Origin: an uncultured Phascolarctobacterium sp.
GTDB taxonomy: Bacteria; Bacillota; Negativicutes; Acidaminococcales; Acidaminococcaceae
Length of the DNA: 64,000 nt
Assembly (NCBI GenBank): GCA_947629685.1
Contig: CANREP010000004.1
Span: 31,896-95,895 of the forward strand
Direction: 5' to 3'
Part shown: piece by piece, positions 9,157 to 19,457 of the stretch
Layout: every line of letters begins with the position of its first letter
How positions within the stretch are numbered: the first letter of the stretch is position 1
Program-made: the position numbers and the translations under genes
Notes under the pieces: model-generated
Seen by the model: only the letters and a program-made list of their open reading frames with translations
Told to the model about the DNA's origin: nothing
Database searches by the model: none

Positions 9157-10113
9157 ATGACGACAGAGAAAGTGAAGGATTTTTACAGAAAACTTAACGA
9201 ACTGTGGCGTAAAAACCATTATTTTACTTTTTGGTTTATTCCCGGCAACGGACAGAATATTGCCAGAAAGAATATCGAGAAAAAACGATTGAAATACGTG
9301 CTGTCCAGCATGGCCGTGGTGGGAGCATTTTTTATTGTCAGCTTTGGCGTTATGGCGCATATTGCCTACAAAAGCTATGTACAGCAGCAGGAATTGAAAG
9401 AGTTTCAGCAGACTAAGCAGCAGCAACAGCAGAAGCTGCAGGAACTGGCGGCTATGGCGGAAGAAAACCAGAAAGAGCTTGCCTATCTGGGCAATTTAGA
9501 GGAGCAGCTGCGCCAACAGATGGAAAAAAGCGGGGCAACACTGCCGCCAAAAGACAGTACGGCCGCTTATGGCGGTAAGGGCGGACCGATGGACAGTAAG
9601 GAAGTGTCTCAGCTTAACGTGATGCTGGAACAGGAAAAGAATATCCAGGCGGAGATGCAGGCGCAGAAAAAGAATATGGAAAACTTGCTGCGCGTTATCA
9701 GGGATGAAAATTACCGCAGGGAATTTACCCCGGATTTATGGCCTACGGACAGCTATGACATCACTTCCAGCTTTGGGGGCAGGGTAAATCCTTTTGATAA
9801 TTATAGTTCTGACTGGCATCCTGGTATCGACATCGCCAATTATTACGGGGCGCCCGTTTATGCCAGTGCTTCCGGCGTTGTGGAACAAGCCGGCTGGTAC
9901 GGCGGGTACGGACGTTATATCAAAGTGGAGCATGATTACGGCTATAAGACGGCTTACGGCCATCTGAGCAGTATCGCCGTCAGTGCCGGCGAGTATGTGG
10001 AAAAGGGGCAGCTGATCGGACGTGTAGGCAGCAGCGGTTACAGTACCGGACCCCACCTGCATTTTGAGGTCATCAAGTACGGCGAGCAGGTTAATCCGTC
10101 GGCAGTAATATAA
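9157..10113 (+). CDS. M23 family metallopeptidase (paralogue of 1891-2853)
   Basis: DWHPGIDIANYYGAPVYASASGVVEQAGW...GSSGYSTGPHLHFEV; TM plus coiled coil N-terminus. Confidence 0.93.
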   Translation: MTTEKVKDFYRKLNELWRKNHYFTFWFIPGNGQNIARKNIEKKRLKYVLSSMAVVGAFFIVSFGVMAHIAYKSYVQQQELKEFQQTKQQQQQKLQELAAMAEENQKELAYLGNLEEQLRQQMEKSGATLPPKDSTAAYGGKGGPMDSKEVSQLNVMLEQEKNIQAEMQAQKKNMENLLRVIRDENYRREFTPDLWPTDSYDITSSFGGRVNPFDNYSSDWHPGIDIANYYGAPVYASASGVVEQAGWYGGYGRYIKVEHDYGYKTAYGHLSSIAVSAGEYVEKGQLIGRVGSSGYSTGPHLHFEVIKYGEQVNPSAVI

Positions 10114-10129
10114 AGAATGAGAGGTTACT

Positions 10130-10768
10130 ATGCGTTTAAGAAAGAAACCCTGGATTGAAGAGGCTATTAAGGAGCTGCAGGATGAATATGTCTATATGCA
10201 CGATCTGGAAAGATTTAAGGGCAAATGGCAGCAAATGTTTCCCGGCAAGAAGCTATGCCTGGAAATAGGCTGCGGTAAGGGACGTTTTACTATCGGTATG
10301 GCAGAGCTTAACCCGGACAAAGCCTTTATCGGCGTGGAAACCCAACAGGATGTGGCGTATTATCCGGCTAAGGCGGCTAAGGAAAAGCAGCTGGATAATG
10401 TCAGGATTATCTGCGCTAATGCGGAGAATCTTACCGAGTGGTTTGAACCAGGCGAAATCAAGGAATTGTATCTTAATTTCAGTGATCCCTGGCCTAAAGC
10501 ACGCCATGCGAAAAGAAGGCTGACGCACCGTAATTTCCTGGCTAAATACAGTCAGCTGCTGGGTAAGGGCGGTCATCTGCGTTTTAAAACGGATAACAGG
10601 GGACTGTTTGATTTTTCTGTAGAAGAGTTCAAGGAATTTGGACTGGAAATAATCGCTTTAAGTTACGATTTGCATCATTCGTCATACGCTAATCCCGTTC
10701 AGACAGAATATGAGCAGAAGTTCAGCGCTTTGGGCACGCCTATCAATTTCTGTGAGGTCGTGTTCTAA
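10130..10768 (+). CDS. trmB: tRNA (guanosine(46)-N7)-methyltransferase
   Basis: LEIGCGKGRFTIGMAELNPDKAFIGVE...LNFSDPWPKARHAKRRLTHRNFL. Confidence 0.96.
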   Translation: MRLRKKPWIEEAIKELQDEYVYMHDLERFKGKWQQMFPGKKLCLEIGCGKGRFTIGMAELNPDKAFIGVETQQDVAYYPAKAAKEKQLDNVRIICANAENLTEWFEPGEIKELYLNFSDPWPKARHAKRRLTHRNFLAKYSQLLGKGGHLRFKTDNRGLFDFSVEEFKEFGLEIIALSYDLHHSSYANPVQTEYEQKFSALGTPINFCEVVF

Positions 10769-10795
10769 AAATCTTGGGAAGCAATAAGGAAGAAA

Positions 10796-11974
10796 ATGTT
10801 TGCACTACTCAATAATCCTAAGAAGTTAATATATTTTCTGGTAATCCTCCTGATAAGTATCGGCGCTATCAACGTTCTCAGCGCCAGTTATCTGGAAAAT
10901 GGCTATGCCTATTTTATCAGGCATTTTGCTTACGGTATTATCGGTTTTGCCGTCATGTACTTTATCAGCAAGAAGGATTACCATTTCTTTCTGCGGAGTA
11001 ATTTCCTGCAGCTGGCCTATGTGGCGGTAGTGATACTGCTGCTGTTGGTAGACGCTATCGGTGCGGTTAATAAGGGCGCGCAGCGCTGGCTTTATCTTGA
11101 CCCTATTTCCATTCAGCCGTCGGAGCTGGGCAAGCTGGTAGTCATCATGATGTCGGCGAAGCTTTTGGGCAATATGCTGCAGAAAGGCGAATATATCAGC
11201 CTGATCAGCGGCAAGGGCAGCAGGGGCTTTTTAGCGGCAGTCATTTTGTCGGCGCTGGTCTATGTCCAGCCTGACCTGGGTACCGCAGCGATTATTTTTA
11301 CGCTGATGCTGTGCGTATATATCGTGGCAGGTATTTCTTATAAAGAGATTTTCAGCATCGTTGGCCTTGGCCTGACGGGAGCCGTGCTTTTTACGTTGTC
11401 CACGCCTTACAGACTGGAACGCATCAAGGTATGGTTTGACCCCTGGCTGGACGAAGTGGGAGCGGGTTATCAGATGGTGCTGTCGCTGCTGACTATCGGC
11501 AGCGGCGGCCTTGTCGGCGCCGACTGGGGTCAGGGCAGCGGTAAATACCTGTATCTGCCGGAATCGCATACGGACTTTGCTTTTGCCGTATTCTGCCAGG
11601 AAAACGGTTTTATTGGCGCGGCTGTATTGATGGTGCTGTTCCTGTTGTTAGGCTGCGCCTTTTTCAAGATTGCGGCCGGTACTAAAGATAAGCGCGGCTT
11701 CCTGTTAGTGACGGGGGTCAGCTTCCTGGTGGTAGGGCAGGCTGTTGCCAATATGGCCATGGTCTGCGGTATTTTCCCTGTCATCGGCGTGCCGTTAGTG
11801 TTTATCAGCTACGGCGGTACAGCGATGCTGGTTTCCATGGCAGGTATCGGGCTGGCCCTGTCGGTTTATAATGAAGAGATGAAGCAGCGTCAGCAGCAGG
11901 ATAACAATAGCCTTTCGCCGCAGACAAGACGCTCTGACCTGCGCGTAGTAGGCAGGACGGGAGGCAGCAGATGA
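10796..11974 (+). CDS. SEDS family peptidoglycan polymerase (FtsW/RodA/SpoVE)
   Basis: GAQRWLYLDPISIQPSELGKLVVI; LPESHTDFAFAVFCQENGF; FISYGGTAMLV. Confidence 0.93.
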   Translation: MFALLNNPKKLIYFLVILLISIGAINVLSASYLENGYAYFIRHFAYGIIGFAVMYFISKKDYHFFLRSNFLQLAYVAVVILLLLVDAIGAVNKGAQRWLYLDPISIQPSELGKLVVIMMSAKLLGNMLQKGEYISLISGKGSRGFLAAVILSALVYVQPDLGTAAIIFTLMLCVYIVAGISYKEIFSIVGLGLTGAVLFTLSTPYRLERIKVWFDPWLDEVGAGYQMVLSLLTIGSGGLVGADWGQGSGKYLYLPESHTDFAFAVFCQENGFIGAAVLMVLFLLLGCAFFKIAAGTKDKRGFLLVTGVSFLVVGQAVANMAMVCGIFPVIGVPLVFISYGGTAMLVSMAGIGLALSVYNEEMKQRQQQDNNSLSPQTRRSDLRVVGRTGGSR

Positions 11975-13986
11975 AGAAACATTATCATGCAAATCCTTTA
12001 GGACGTTATGCCATGCTCTGCCTGGTGCTGGTCATGCTGGCGGCGCTGGTCGTAGGGCGTTTGGGGTGGCTCCAGCTGGTAAAAGCTCAGGAACTGTCAC
12101 AAAAAGCTGCTGATAAGATGACTGCCAGCGGTATGCAGAAAAATCCGCGCGGCAAGATCGTGGATCGCAACGGCGAGGAACTTGCCGTCAGCATCATGAC
12201 AGGAACGTTATATGCAGATCCGCTGGCCATGGAAGATTCTGAAGAAGACAGGAAAAATAAACCAGGACGTGACGTGCGTAAGCTGAGCGCCGAGTTGTTG
12301 GCGCCGGTTTTAAAGATGGACGCCGCCCAGCTGTATAAAGATTTTAATGAGCAGCTTCATTTTATCTATATAAAAAGGGCGATGGAGCCTAAGGAATACG
12401 AGGCGGCCCAGAAGATTATCAAGGATAATAAGCTGCCGGGACTCCATTTTTTGAAAGAAAGTAAACGCTACTATACTAAACAGCACGCTGCGGCGCAGGT
12501 TATCGGCTTTGTGGGCACTGATGATAAAGGACTGAGCGGTATCGAACTGCAGCTTGATTCGGTGTTGCAGGGCAAAGAGACAAAATATAAAGCTTTTTAT
12601 GATCTGGCCGGCAAACGCATCCTGGGGAGCGAGTATGAAAAAGGCGAGCAGAAAAGCAATCTTTCCACGGTGTATCTGACGCTGGACAGCAAGATGCAGT
12701 ATGTGCTGGAAGACGCTATGGATGACGCTATCAAAAGGACTAAGGCCAAAGGAGCCGCAGCCATCATTATGAACCCGTATACGGGTGAAATCCTCGGTAT
12801 GGCCAGCCGTCCTACCTTTGATCCCAATACTTTTTACAAATATCCTCCCGCCAGCTGGAGTAATAAGACAATCTCTATGATTTATGAGCCTGGCTCCGTT
12901 TTTAAGCCCATTGTCGGCTGTATGGGCCTGACAGAAGGGATTATCACTCCCGATACGCTGATCCAGGATAACGGCAGCATTAAGATTGCCGACCGCATCA
13001 TCCATAACTGGGACGGCGAAGGGATGGGTCTGGTGCCTTTTACCGAAGTTATCAAGTTTTCTATCAATACAGGCATGGTCCAGCTGGGAATGAAGCTGGG
13101 GGCAGAACGGCTGATAGAATATAGTAAGAAATTTGGTTTCGGCAAGCCAACGGGCGTTGATTTGCCGGGTGAGGAATCTGGCATCCTGTATCGGGCGGAG
13201 GATATGTATGAACCCGATATTGCGACGATGTCCATAGGGCAGGGTATTGCCGTAACGCCGCTGCAGATGCTGCGGGCTATCTGCGCTATTGCCAACGGCG
13301 GCGAGCTGCTGCAGCCTTATATCGTTAAGAAGATCGTAGACGCCGACGGTAATACGGTTAAAGAAGGCGAAAAGAAAATCGTCAGTCATGTCATCACGGA
13401 ACAGGTGGCAGCCCAGATGCGCGGCATGATGGAAAAAGTAGTCAGCGAGGGCGGCGGCAAGCCGGCGGCTATCCGCGGATACCGTATCGCAGGTAAGACG
13501 GGTACGGCAGAAAAACTTGCCGAAGGCGGCGGTTATGCAGCTGGAGAATATATTGCGTCGTTTGTAGGTTTTGTGCCTGCGGATAAGCCTAAGTATGCTA
13601 TGCTGGTCATGCTGGATACGCCGCAGGGAGCTTTCTACGGCTCGCAGGTTTCCGCGCCTATTTTCCGCGATACGCTGCAGCAGATACTGGTTGCCAAAGG
13701 CATCCAGCCTTTCAGCAGCGAAGGCCTGCCCTCCTTTACAGAGATGAACCAGCAGCAGAACGCTTTGGCTAAAGCGCCGCAGAAGCTGCCGGAAATGCAA
13801 TTCCTGCCGGGAGGCAAAGTCAAACTGCCTGATTTTTCCGGCATTGATATGCGTAAGGCCGCCGAACTGTTGCAGTACGGCAAGCTGCGTCTGCAGCCTT
13901 ACGGCAGCGGTAAGGCTTATCAACAGAAGTCGGCTGCCGGTACCGAGGTTGACGAGGGGACGGTAGTGGAAATCTGGTTTAAATAA
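11971..13986 (+). CDS. Class B penicillin-binding protein (FtsI/SpoVD-like) with C-terminal PASTA-like domain
   Basis: EPGSVFKPI (SxxK), SINTGMVQLG (SxN), AGKTGTAEK (KTG); C-terminal LPDFSGIDMRKAAELLQYGKL PASTA-like. Confidence 0.93.
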   Translation: MKKHYHANPLGRYAMLCLVLVMLAALVVGRLGWLQLVKAQELSQKAADKMTASGMQKNPRGKIVDRNGEELAVSIMTGTLYADPLAMEDSEEDRKNKPGRDVRKLSAELLAPVLKMDAAQLYKDFNEQLHFIYIKRAMEPKEYEAAQKIIKDNKLPGLHFLKESKRYYTKQHAAAQVIGFVGTDDKGLSGIELQLDSVLQGKETKYKAFYDLAGKRILGSEYEKGEQKSNLSTVYLTLDSKMQYVLEDAMDDAIKRTKAKGAAAIIMNPYTGEILGMASRPTFDPNTFYKYPPASWSNKTISMIYEPGSVFKPIVGCMGLTEGIITPDTLIQDNGSIKIADRIIHNWDGEGMGLVPFTEVIKFSINTGMVQLGMKLGAERLIEYSKKFGFGKPTGVDLPGEESGILYRAEDMYEPDIATMSIGQGIAVTPLQMLRAICAIANGGELLQPYIVKKIVDADGNTVKEGEKKIVSHVITEQVAAQMRGMMEKVVSEGGGKPAAIRGYRIAGKTGTAEKLAEGGGYAAGEYIASFVGFVPADKPKYAMLVMLDTPQGAFYGSQVSAPIFRDTLQQILVAKGIQPFSSEGLPSFTEMNQQQNALAKAPQKLPEMQFLPGGKVKLPDFSGIDMRKAAELLQYGKLRLQPYGSGKAYQQKSAAGTEVDEGTVVEIWFK

Positions 13987-14074
13987 ATTGTTTCAGTATA
14001 GGCAGGAAAAAGCTGGCCTGGTACAGAAATATCAATAATTATGGATTTATAAAATATTGGAGGAGGGCTAAATT

Positions 14075-15745
14075 ATGTTATCTGATATTGAAATAGCTCA
14101 GCAGGCAAAAATGCTGAAAATCACCGAGGTTGCGTCTAAGCTTGGTATCAGTGAAGATGATATTGAAATGTATGGCCGTTATAAAGCAAAATTATCCATG
14201 GATCTGATCCGTTCTTTGGAGGCAAAGCAGGCAGGCAAACTGATCCTGGTAACGGCTATTACACCTACTCCGGCAGGCGAAGGAAAGTCTACTACCACGG
14301 TTGGCCTGGCTCAGGGACTGGCAAAGCTGGATAAAAAGGTTATCGTAGCGCTGCGCGAGCCTTCGCTTGGACCTTGCATGGGTATCAAGGGCGGCGCTGC
14401 CGGCGGCGGTTATTCCCAGGTAGTGCCCATGGAAGATATTAACCTGCATTTTACCGGCGATTTCCACGCCATCACTTCTGCACATATGCTGCTGAGTGCC
14501 ATGCTGGACAATCATATCCAGCAAGGTAACGTTTTGAATATTGATCCGCGCCGGATTGTCTGGAAACGTGTCGTAGATATGAACGACCGCGAGCTGCGCA
14601 ATATCGTCGTAGGCTTAGGCGGTAAAGCGCACGGCGTGCCCCGTCAGGATGGTTTCGATATCACCGTGGCTTCGGAAGTCATGGCTATCCTCTGTCTGGC
14701 TACGGACCTGCATGACCTGAAGGAACGTCTCAGTAAGATTATTGTCGCTTATGATTACAGCGGTAAGCCTGTTACTGCCGGACAGCTCAAAGCGCACGGC
14801 GCTATGGCTGCTTTGCTGAAAGATGCAGTAAAGCCCAATCTGGTACAGACGCTGGAAAATGTGCCGGCTATCATTCACGGCGGGCCTTTCGCCAATATCG
14901 CGCACGGCTGCAACAGCGTCATGGCTACCAAAACGGCTATGAAACTGGCTGATTATACGATTACCGAAGCAGGTTTCGGCGCTGACCTTGGCGCAGAAAA
15001 ATTCTTTGATATCAAATGCCGTTATGCAGGACTGAAACCAGATGCCGTAGTGCTGGTAGCAACGGTACGAGCATTGAAGATGCATGGCGGCGTGCCTAAG
15101 ACTGAATTAGCCGTACCCAATGTGGCAGCGGTTAAAAAAGGTATCGTCAATCTGGAAAAACATATCGAAAATGTTAAGAAATTCGGCGTGCCCCTGGTAG
15201 TTGCCATCAATATTTTCGCTCAGGATACGCCGGAAGAATTGGAAGCAGTACGCGAACACTGTGCGAAGCACGGCGTCAATGTGGCCTTGTCCGATGTCTT
15301 TGCCCGCGGCGGTGAAGGCGGCATCGAACTGGCGCAGGAAGTAATCGCCCTGGCTGAAGGCGGCACGGCTGCTTTCCATCCGTTGTATGCGAGCGAACTG
15401 TCGCTGAAAGAAAAGATTGAGACTATTGCCAGGGAGATTTACGGTGCTGACGGCGTCAACTACAGCAAAGATGCCGACAAGGCGCTGAAAGAATTTGAGG
15501 AAATGGGCTACGGCGCTTTGCCTGTCTGCATGGCTAAGACCCAGTATTCTTTCTCCGATGATCCGGCTTTGTTAGGTCGTCCCAGCGGTTTTAAAATCAC
15601 TATTAAAAACTGCCGTATTGCGGCAGGCGCCGGCTTCGTCGTCGTATTGACCGGCGACATTATGACTATGCCGGGACTGCCGAAAGTTCCTGCCGCTGAA
15701 AAAATCGATGTAAGCGATGCTGGCGTAATCAGCGGCCTGTTCTGA
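14075..15745 (+). CDS. fhs: Formate-tetrahydrofolate ligase
   Basis: [23 protein letters not shown]...[39 protein letters not shown]. Confidence 0.98.
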   Translation: MLSDIEIAQQAKMLKITEVASKLGISEDDIEMYGRYKAKLSMDLIRSLEAKQAGKLILVTAITPTPAGEGKSTTTVGLAQGLAKLDKKVIVALREPSLGPCMGIKGGAAGGGYSQVVPMEDINLHFTGDFHAITSAHMLLSAMLDNHIQQGNVLNIDPRRIVWKRVVDMNDRELRNIVVGLGGKAHGVPRQDGFDITVASEVMAILCLATDLHDLKERLSKIIVAYDYSGKPVTAGQLKAHGAMAALLKDAVKPNLVQTLENVPAIIHGGPFANIAHGCNSVMATKTAMKLADYTITEAGFGADLGAEKFFDIKCRYAGLKPDAVVLVATVRALKMHGGVPKTELAVPNVAAVKKGIVNLEKHIENVKKFGVPLVVAINIFAQDTPEELEAVREHCAKHGVNVALSDVFARGGEGGIELAQEVIALAEGGTAAFHPLYASELSLKEKIETIAREIYGADGVNYSKDADKALKEFEEMGYGALPVCMAKTQYSFSDDPALLGRPSGFKITIKNCRIAAGAGFVVVLTGDIMTMPGLPKVPAAEKIDVSDAGVISGLF

Positions 15746-15755
15746 GGAGAAAGAT

Positions 15756-16589
15756 ATGGAAGCACTGTTGATGAAAGGTAAACCGGTCGCTGATGCGTAC
15801 CGGGCAAATATTACCGCTAAAATAGCTGCCGCAAAGGAAAAAGGTCACCTGCCTACGCTGGTTATCCTGCTGGTGGGGGATGATCCTGCTTCCTGCGTGT
15901 ATACGGAAAGACTGGCAAAACTTACCGAAAGTCTTGGGGCTGCCGCGAAAGTAGTACGGATGCCTGAAGAAACAACGGAAGAAGAAGTAGTCAACCTGAT
16001 CAAGAAGATGAACCGCAACAGGTACATCACCGGTATATTGCCCATGCTGCCCATGCCGAAGCATATCAATAGCGATGCTGTAGGTGCAGCAGTAACAAAA
16101 CATAAGGATGTAGATTGCCTGAATCCTACCAATGCAGGCGAATTTTATCTGGGACGCAGAAGCTGGGCTCCCTGTACGGCCAGAGCCTGTATGGCGGCGC
16201 TGGAACATTACCAGATTGATTTAAAAGGTAAACGCGCCGTAGTCATCGGGCGCAGCAACGTAATCGGCAAGCCGGTGGCGCTGCTTTTACTGCAGAAAAA
16301 TGCTACTGTGACTGTCTGTCACTCCAGGACGGAGAATTTGGCTGATATTACCAAAAAGGCAGATATTATCATAGCGGCTGTCGGTAAGGCTGGCTTTGTT
16401 ACTGCCGACATGGTCAAAAAGGGTGCTGTACTTATCGATGTCGGCATCAACGAGGTTGACGGTCAGCTGGTCGGGGATATTGCGCCGGAGGCAACGGCTA
16501 AGGCGTCTGCTTTTACGCCGGTGCCGGGCGGTATCGGTGTCATCAGCAACATGATGGTGATGGAATGCCTGGCTGCCTACGCTAAATAG
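15756..16589 (+). CDS. folD: Bifunctional methylenetetrahydrofolate dehydrogenase/methenyl-THF cyclohydrolase
   Basis: GDDPASCVYTERL...VVIGRSNVIGKPVALLLL...ATVTVCHSRT...VPGGIGVISNMMVM. Confidence 0.96.
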   Translation: MEALLMKGKPVADAYRANITAKIAAAKEKGHLPTLVILLVGDDPASCVYTERLAKLTESLGAAAKVVRMPEETTEEEVVNLIKKMNRNRYITGILPMLPMPKHINSDAVGAAVTKHKDVDCLNPTNAGEFYLGRRSWAPCTARACMAALEHYQIDLKGKRAVVIGRSNVIGKPVALLLLQKNATVTVCHSRTENLADITKKADIIIAAVGKAGFVTADMVKKGAVLIDVGINEVDGQLVGDIAPEATAKASAFTPVPGGIGVISNMMVMECLAAYAK

Positions 16590-16599
16590 GGAGAGCGCT

Positions 16600-17028
16600 A
16601 TGCAGAAGATATTGTGGCTGATCCTGCTGGCGGCTTTTACCATGCTGATTTTTTTGAGCTCGTCGCTGCCGATGTCAGAATCCGGCAGGCTGAGTTCTAT
16701 GGCGGCGGCTTTCCTGCGTCAGCTTTTGGACGTGGCAGGAGTTGCCGCAGATGGAAATCTTGAGCATTTATTGCGTAAGCTGGCACATTTCCTTGCTTTT
16801 GCCCTGCAGGGCGGGCTGCTGTGCCGTACTTTCAGCGAGTTCCGCCTTGCCAACAGGATGACTAACGGTTATGTGCTTTTCCTGGGACTGCTGACGGCGG
16901 TTGTGGATGAATATATCCAGGGATTTTCTGCCGGACGTACTTCCGCAGTTAATGACGTATTGCTGGATTTCAGCGGAACTCTGTCTATATGGCTGGCCTG
17001 CCGTATATGGCAGTGGAGCAGGCGCTAA
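16600..17028 (+). CDS. VanZ family protein
   Basis: LRKLAHFLAFALQGGLL...DEYIQGFSAGRTSAVNDVLLDFSGT. Confidence 0.88.
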   Translation: MQKILWLILLAAFTMLIFLSSSLPMSESGRLSSMAAAFLRQLLDVAGVAADGNLEHLLRKLAHFLAFALQGGLLCRTFSEFRLANRMTNGYVLFLGLLTAVVDEYIQGFSAGRTSAVNDVLLDFSGTLSIWLACRIWQWSRR

Positions 17029-17042
17029 TTAAAAAGCAAAAC

Positions 17043-17083
17043 AAACTCTGCTTTTCGGGATATACTGAAGAGCAGAGTTTTTT
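17043..17083 (+). terminator. Rho-independent terminator
   Basis: AAACTCTGCT...AGCAGAGTTTTTTG. Confidence 0.85.
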
Positions 17084-17146
17084 GTTACAAAACTTATAAA
17101 ATTATAGTTGGCTGCAAAAAATATAAATTTGACCGTGCGTGCAGCG

Positions 17147-17175
17147 TTGACCGTCGCTGCATTGAATGTTATACT
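17147..17175 (+). promoter_or_regulatory. Sigma70-type promoter of the ECF transporter operon
   Basis: TTGACC (17147-17152), 17-bp spacer, TATACT (17170-17175). Confidence 0.75.
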
Positions 17176-17215
17176 CGAAAATAGTATCTGAGAATATTAT
17201 TGTGAGGCGTTGCAA

Positions 17216-17788
17216 ATGGATGAAAAGAAAAAAGATCTTCCTCAGCTGATAGAGATAGAACCGCTGCAGGACGGCTACCGTTGGGTAGCTATTACGGCCA
17301 TGCTTTTGGCCATCGGCATCATCCTGCATACCGTCAGCCCTAATGTGGGCGGCGTTACTCCTAACTGGACGATTGCCATGTACTCCATCGTTATCAATCT
17401 GACGAATCCAAAACTGTCCCAGGCGCTGGGCATCGGCTTCATTGCCGGCCTTACGCTGGTGCCCTCTTCTAAGTCGGCGTTTCCGCTGGGTAATCTGGCC
17501 AGCGAGATTGCCGGTGCTACCGTCTGCTGCATCATGGTTAAGGCTATGCTGGCAGCAGGTTTTGGCAGCTGGCGCCTGCGTCCGTTTATCACTGGTTTTG
17601 TGGCGACCATGGTCAGCGGCGGTCTGTTTACTTTTATTTTGAAAATCGTCCTGGGTCTGCCGTTAACAGTGTGGGTTTACGCCATGCTGCCGGTAGTAGC
17701 CGTAGTAGGCGTGCTGAATGCGCTGATAACCTTTCTGTTATATGCGCCTGTGCGCAAGCTGTTTTTTGTACAGGAGGATGAACGATGA
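17216..17788 (+). CDS. ECF transporter S component, tryptophan-transporter (TrpP)-like
   Basis: Multi-TM; SPNVGGVTPNWTIAMYSIVI...LVPSSKSAFPLGNLASEIAGA; followed by two ECF ATPases and an EcfT. Confidence 0.75.
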   Translation: MDEKKKDLPQLIEIEPLQDGYRWVAITAMLLAIGIILHTVSPNVGGVTPNWTIAMYSIVINLTNPKLSQALGIGFIAGLTLVPSSKSAFPLGNLASEIAGATVCCIMVKAMLAAGFGSWRLRPFITGFVATMVSGGLFTFILKIVLGLPLTVWVYAMLPVVAVVGVLNALITFLLYAPVRKLFFVQEDER

Positions 17789-18648
17789 TGGAAAGCGCTA
17801 TCCAGCTGCAGGATTTTTATTTTGCTTATAAAAAATCGGATATCGTCCTGCACGATATCAATATCAATGTGCGTAAGGGGAGCTTTACTGTGCTGGCAGG
17901 CCCCAGCGGCGCCGGTAAGACTACTTTGTGCAAGGCTATGACCGGGATTGTCCCCTATTATATGGGCGGACGCTACAGCGGCGATGTCAAGGTGTTGGGA
18001 GAATCTACCAGGGGACGGCGCGTGTCCGATATCGCAATGCGCGTGGGCTTTATCATGGAAGACTATGAAAGCCAGCTGGTGTCGCTTACTGCCGGAGAAG
18101 AAATTGCTTTCAGTCTGCTGAACCACGGTTTTTCTGCCAAGGAAGTGGCAGAGCGTACCAGGAAGGCTTTGGAAGATGTCGGACTGCCGGGAAGAGAAAG
18201 CTACCAGTTAGACGAATTGAGCGGCGGGCAGCGGCAGCGTCTGCTGCTGGCGGCTACGCTGGCCGTGCATCCTGAAATCATCGTGCTGGATGAGCCTGTT
18301 TCTGCCATGGACCCGGATGGGGCGATTTCATTGTACAAGTTGGTATATGATATCCATAAAGCTTATGGGACGACTATCGTAGCGGTAGAACACCGCACTG
18401 ACTATCTGCTGCCCTATGTTACCGACCTGATTGCTTTGAAAGAAGGACGGGTAATCGCCAGCGACAGCTTTGAAGCGGCAGCGCCGAAAATGTATGCCGA
18501 TCCTGAGCTGCGCTGCCTGCTGCCGTCGCTGTGGCAGGTAAAACTTGGCCTGGAAGAAAGATTCGGCGTCGATTTGGGCGACTGGCGCAGCGAACAGGAC
18601 GCGCTGGCTGATTTGAAAACGTATAAATTTGAGAGGAGGGCTGACTGA
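17785..18648 (+). CDS. ECF transporter ATP-binding protein
   Basis: AGPSGAGKTTLCKAM, LSGGQRQRLLLAATLAVHPEIIVLDEP. Confidence 0.92.
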   Translation: MMESAIQLQDFYFAYKKSDIVLHDININVRKGSFTVLAGPSGAGKTTLCKAMTGIVPYYMGGRYSGDVKVLGESTRGRRVSDIAMRVGFIMEDYESQLVSLTAGEEIAFSLLNHGFSAKEVAERTRKALEDVGLPGRESYQLDELSGGQRQRLLLAATLAVHPEIIVLDEPVSAMDPDGAISLYKLVYDIHKAYGTTIVAVEHRTDYLLPYVTDLIALKEGRVIASDSFEAAAPKMYADPELRCLLPSLWQVKLGLEERFGVDLGDWRSEQDALADLKTYKFERRAD

Positions 18649-19457
18649 TGCTGGAAGCTAAAGAAGTAAATTTTGCCTATCTGCGCGGGCAGCCTGTAAT
18701 CAACGATATAGGGATCCGTATCGAGGACGGTGAGTTTGTCGCACTGCTGGGGCATAACGGCAGCGGCAAGACTACGCTGAGCCGCCTTTTTATGGCGCTT
18801 TGCCATCCGCGCAGCGGCCAGATTTTGATTGACGGGGAGGATATCGTCAAAAAAGAGCCTGCTGATTTAGCAGATAAAATAGGTTATGTATTCCAGAACC
18901 CTGATTTGCAGATTCTGGAAGATACTGTGTATGACGAAGTAGCCTATGGGCCGCGGGCCAAGAAACTGACGGAAGAAACCATTAACAGACAAGTATTGGA
19001 GGCTCTGGAAGCTATGGGTCTGACCGAGTTGCGGGAGGAATATCCGCGTCTGCTTTCTTTTGGGCAGAAACGCAGGTTAGGTGTTGCCGCAGCCCTGGCA
19101 CTGAATCCGCGGACGCTGATTTTGGATGAAATAACTAACGGACAGGATGCCATTGAAAAAGTGCGGATGATGGAATATCTGCAGGCAATCAACGTCAAAC
19201 GCGGCATGACCATCGTGCTTATTTCCCACGATATGGAAATCGTGCGCCGATATGCCAAGAGGGTGCTGGTACTGCACCGCGGTAATCTGGTATTTGACGG
19301 TACGCCTAAAGAGCTTTTTAACGGTTCTTATCCCGTAGAGCGTTGGGGACTGCACAGACCGGTAGTTGCCTCGCTGGCCGCGTCGCTGGGTATCGATGCG
19401 GCCCAGCCGGAAGAATTTTGTGATGCAGTATGTATCAAAGAAGGTGAGCACCAATGA
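18648..19457 (+). CDS. ECF transporter ATP-binding protein
   Basis: GHNGSGKTTLSRLF, LSFGQKRRLGVAAALALNPRTLILDEITNGQD. Confidence 0.92.
   Translation: MLEAKEVNFAYLRGQPVINDIGIRIEDGEFVALLGHNGSGKTTLSRLFMALCHPRSGQILIDGEDIVKKEPADLADKIGYVFQNPDLQILEDTVYDEVAYGPRAKKLTEETINRQVLEALEAMGLTELREEYPRLLSFGQKRRLGVAAALALNPRTLILDEITNGQDAIEKVRMMEYLQAINVKRGMTIVLISHDMEIVRRYAKRVLVLHRGNLVFDGTPKELFNGSYPVERWGLHRPVVASLAASLGIDAAQPEEFCDAVCIKEGEHQ

Noticed and set aside
12310-13923. 537-aa minus-strand ORF
   Set aside because: Antisense to a clear PBP gene; no domain, no RBS or promoter context.
17084-17215. Possible T-box or trp leader before the ECF operon
   Set aside because: Leader after the predicted promoter is only about 35 nt, too short, and has no T-box sequence.
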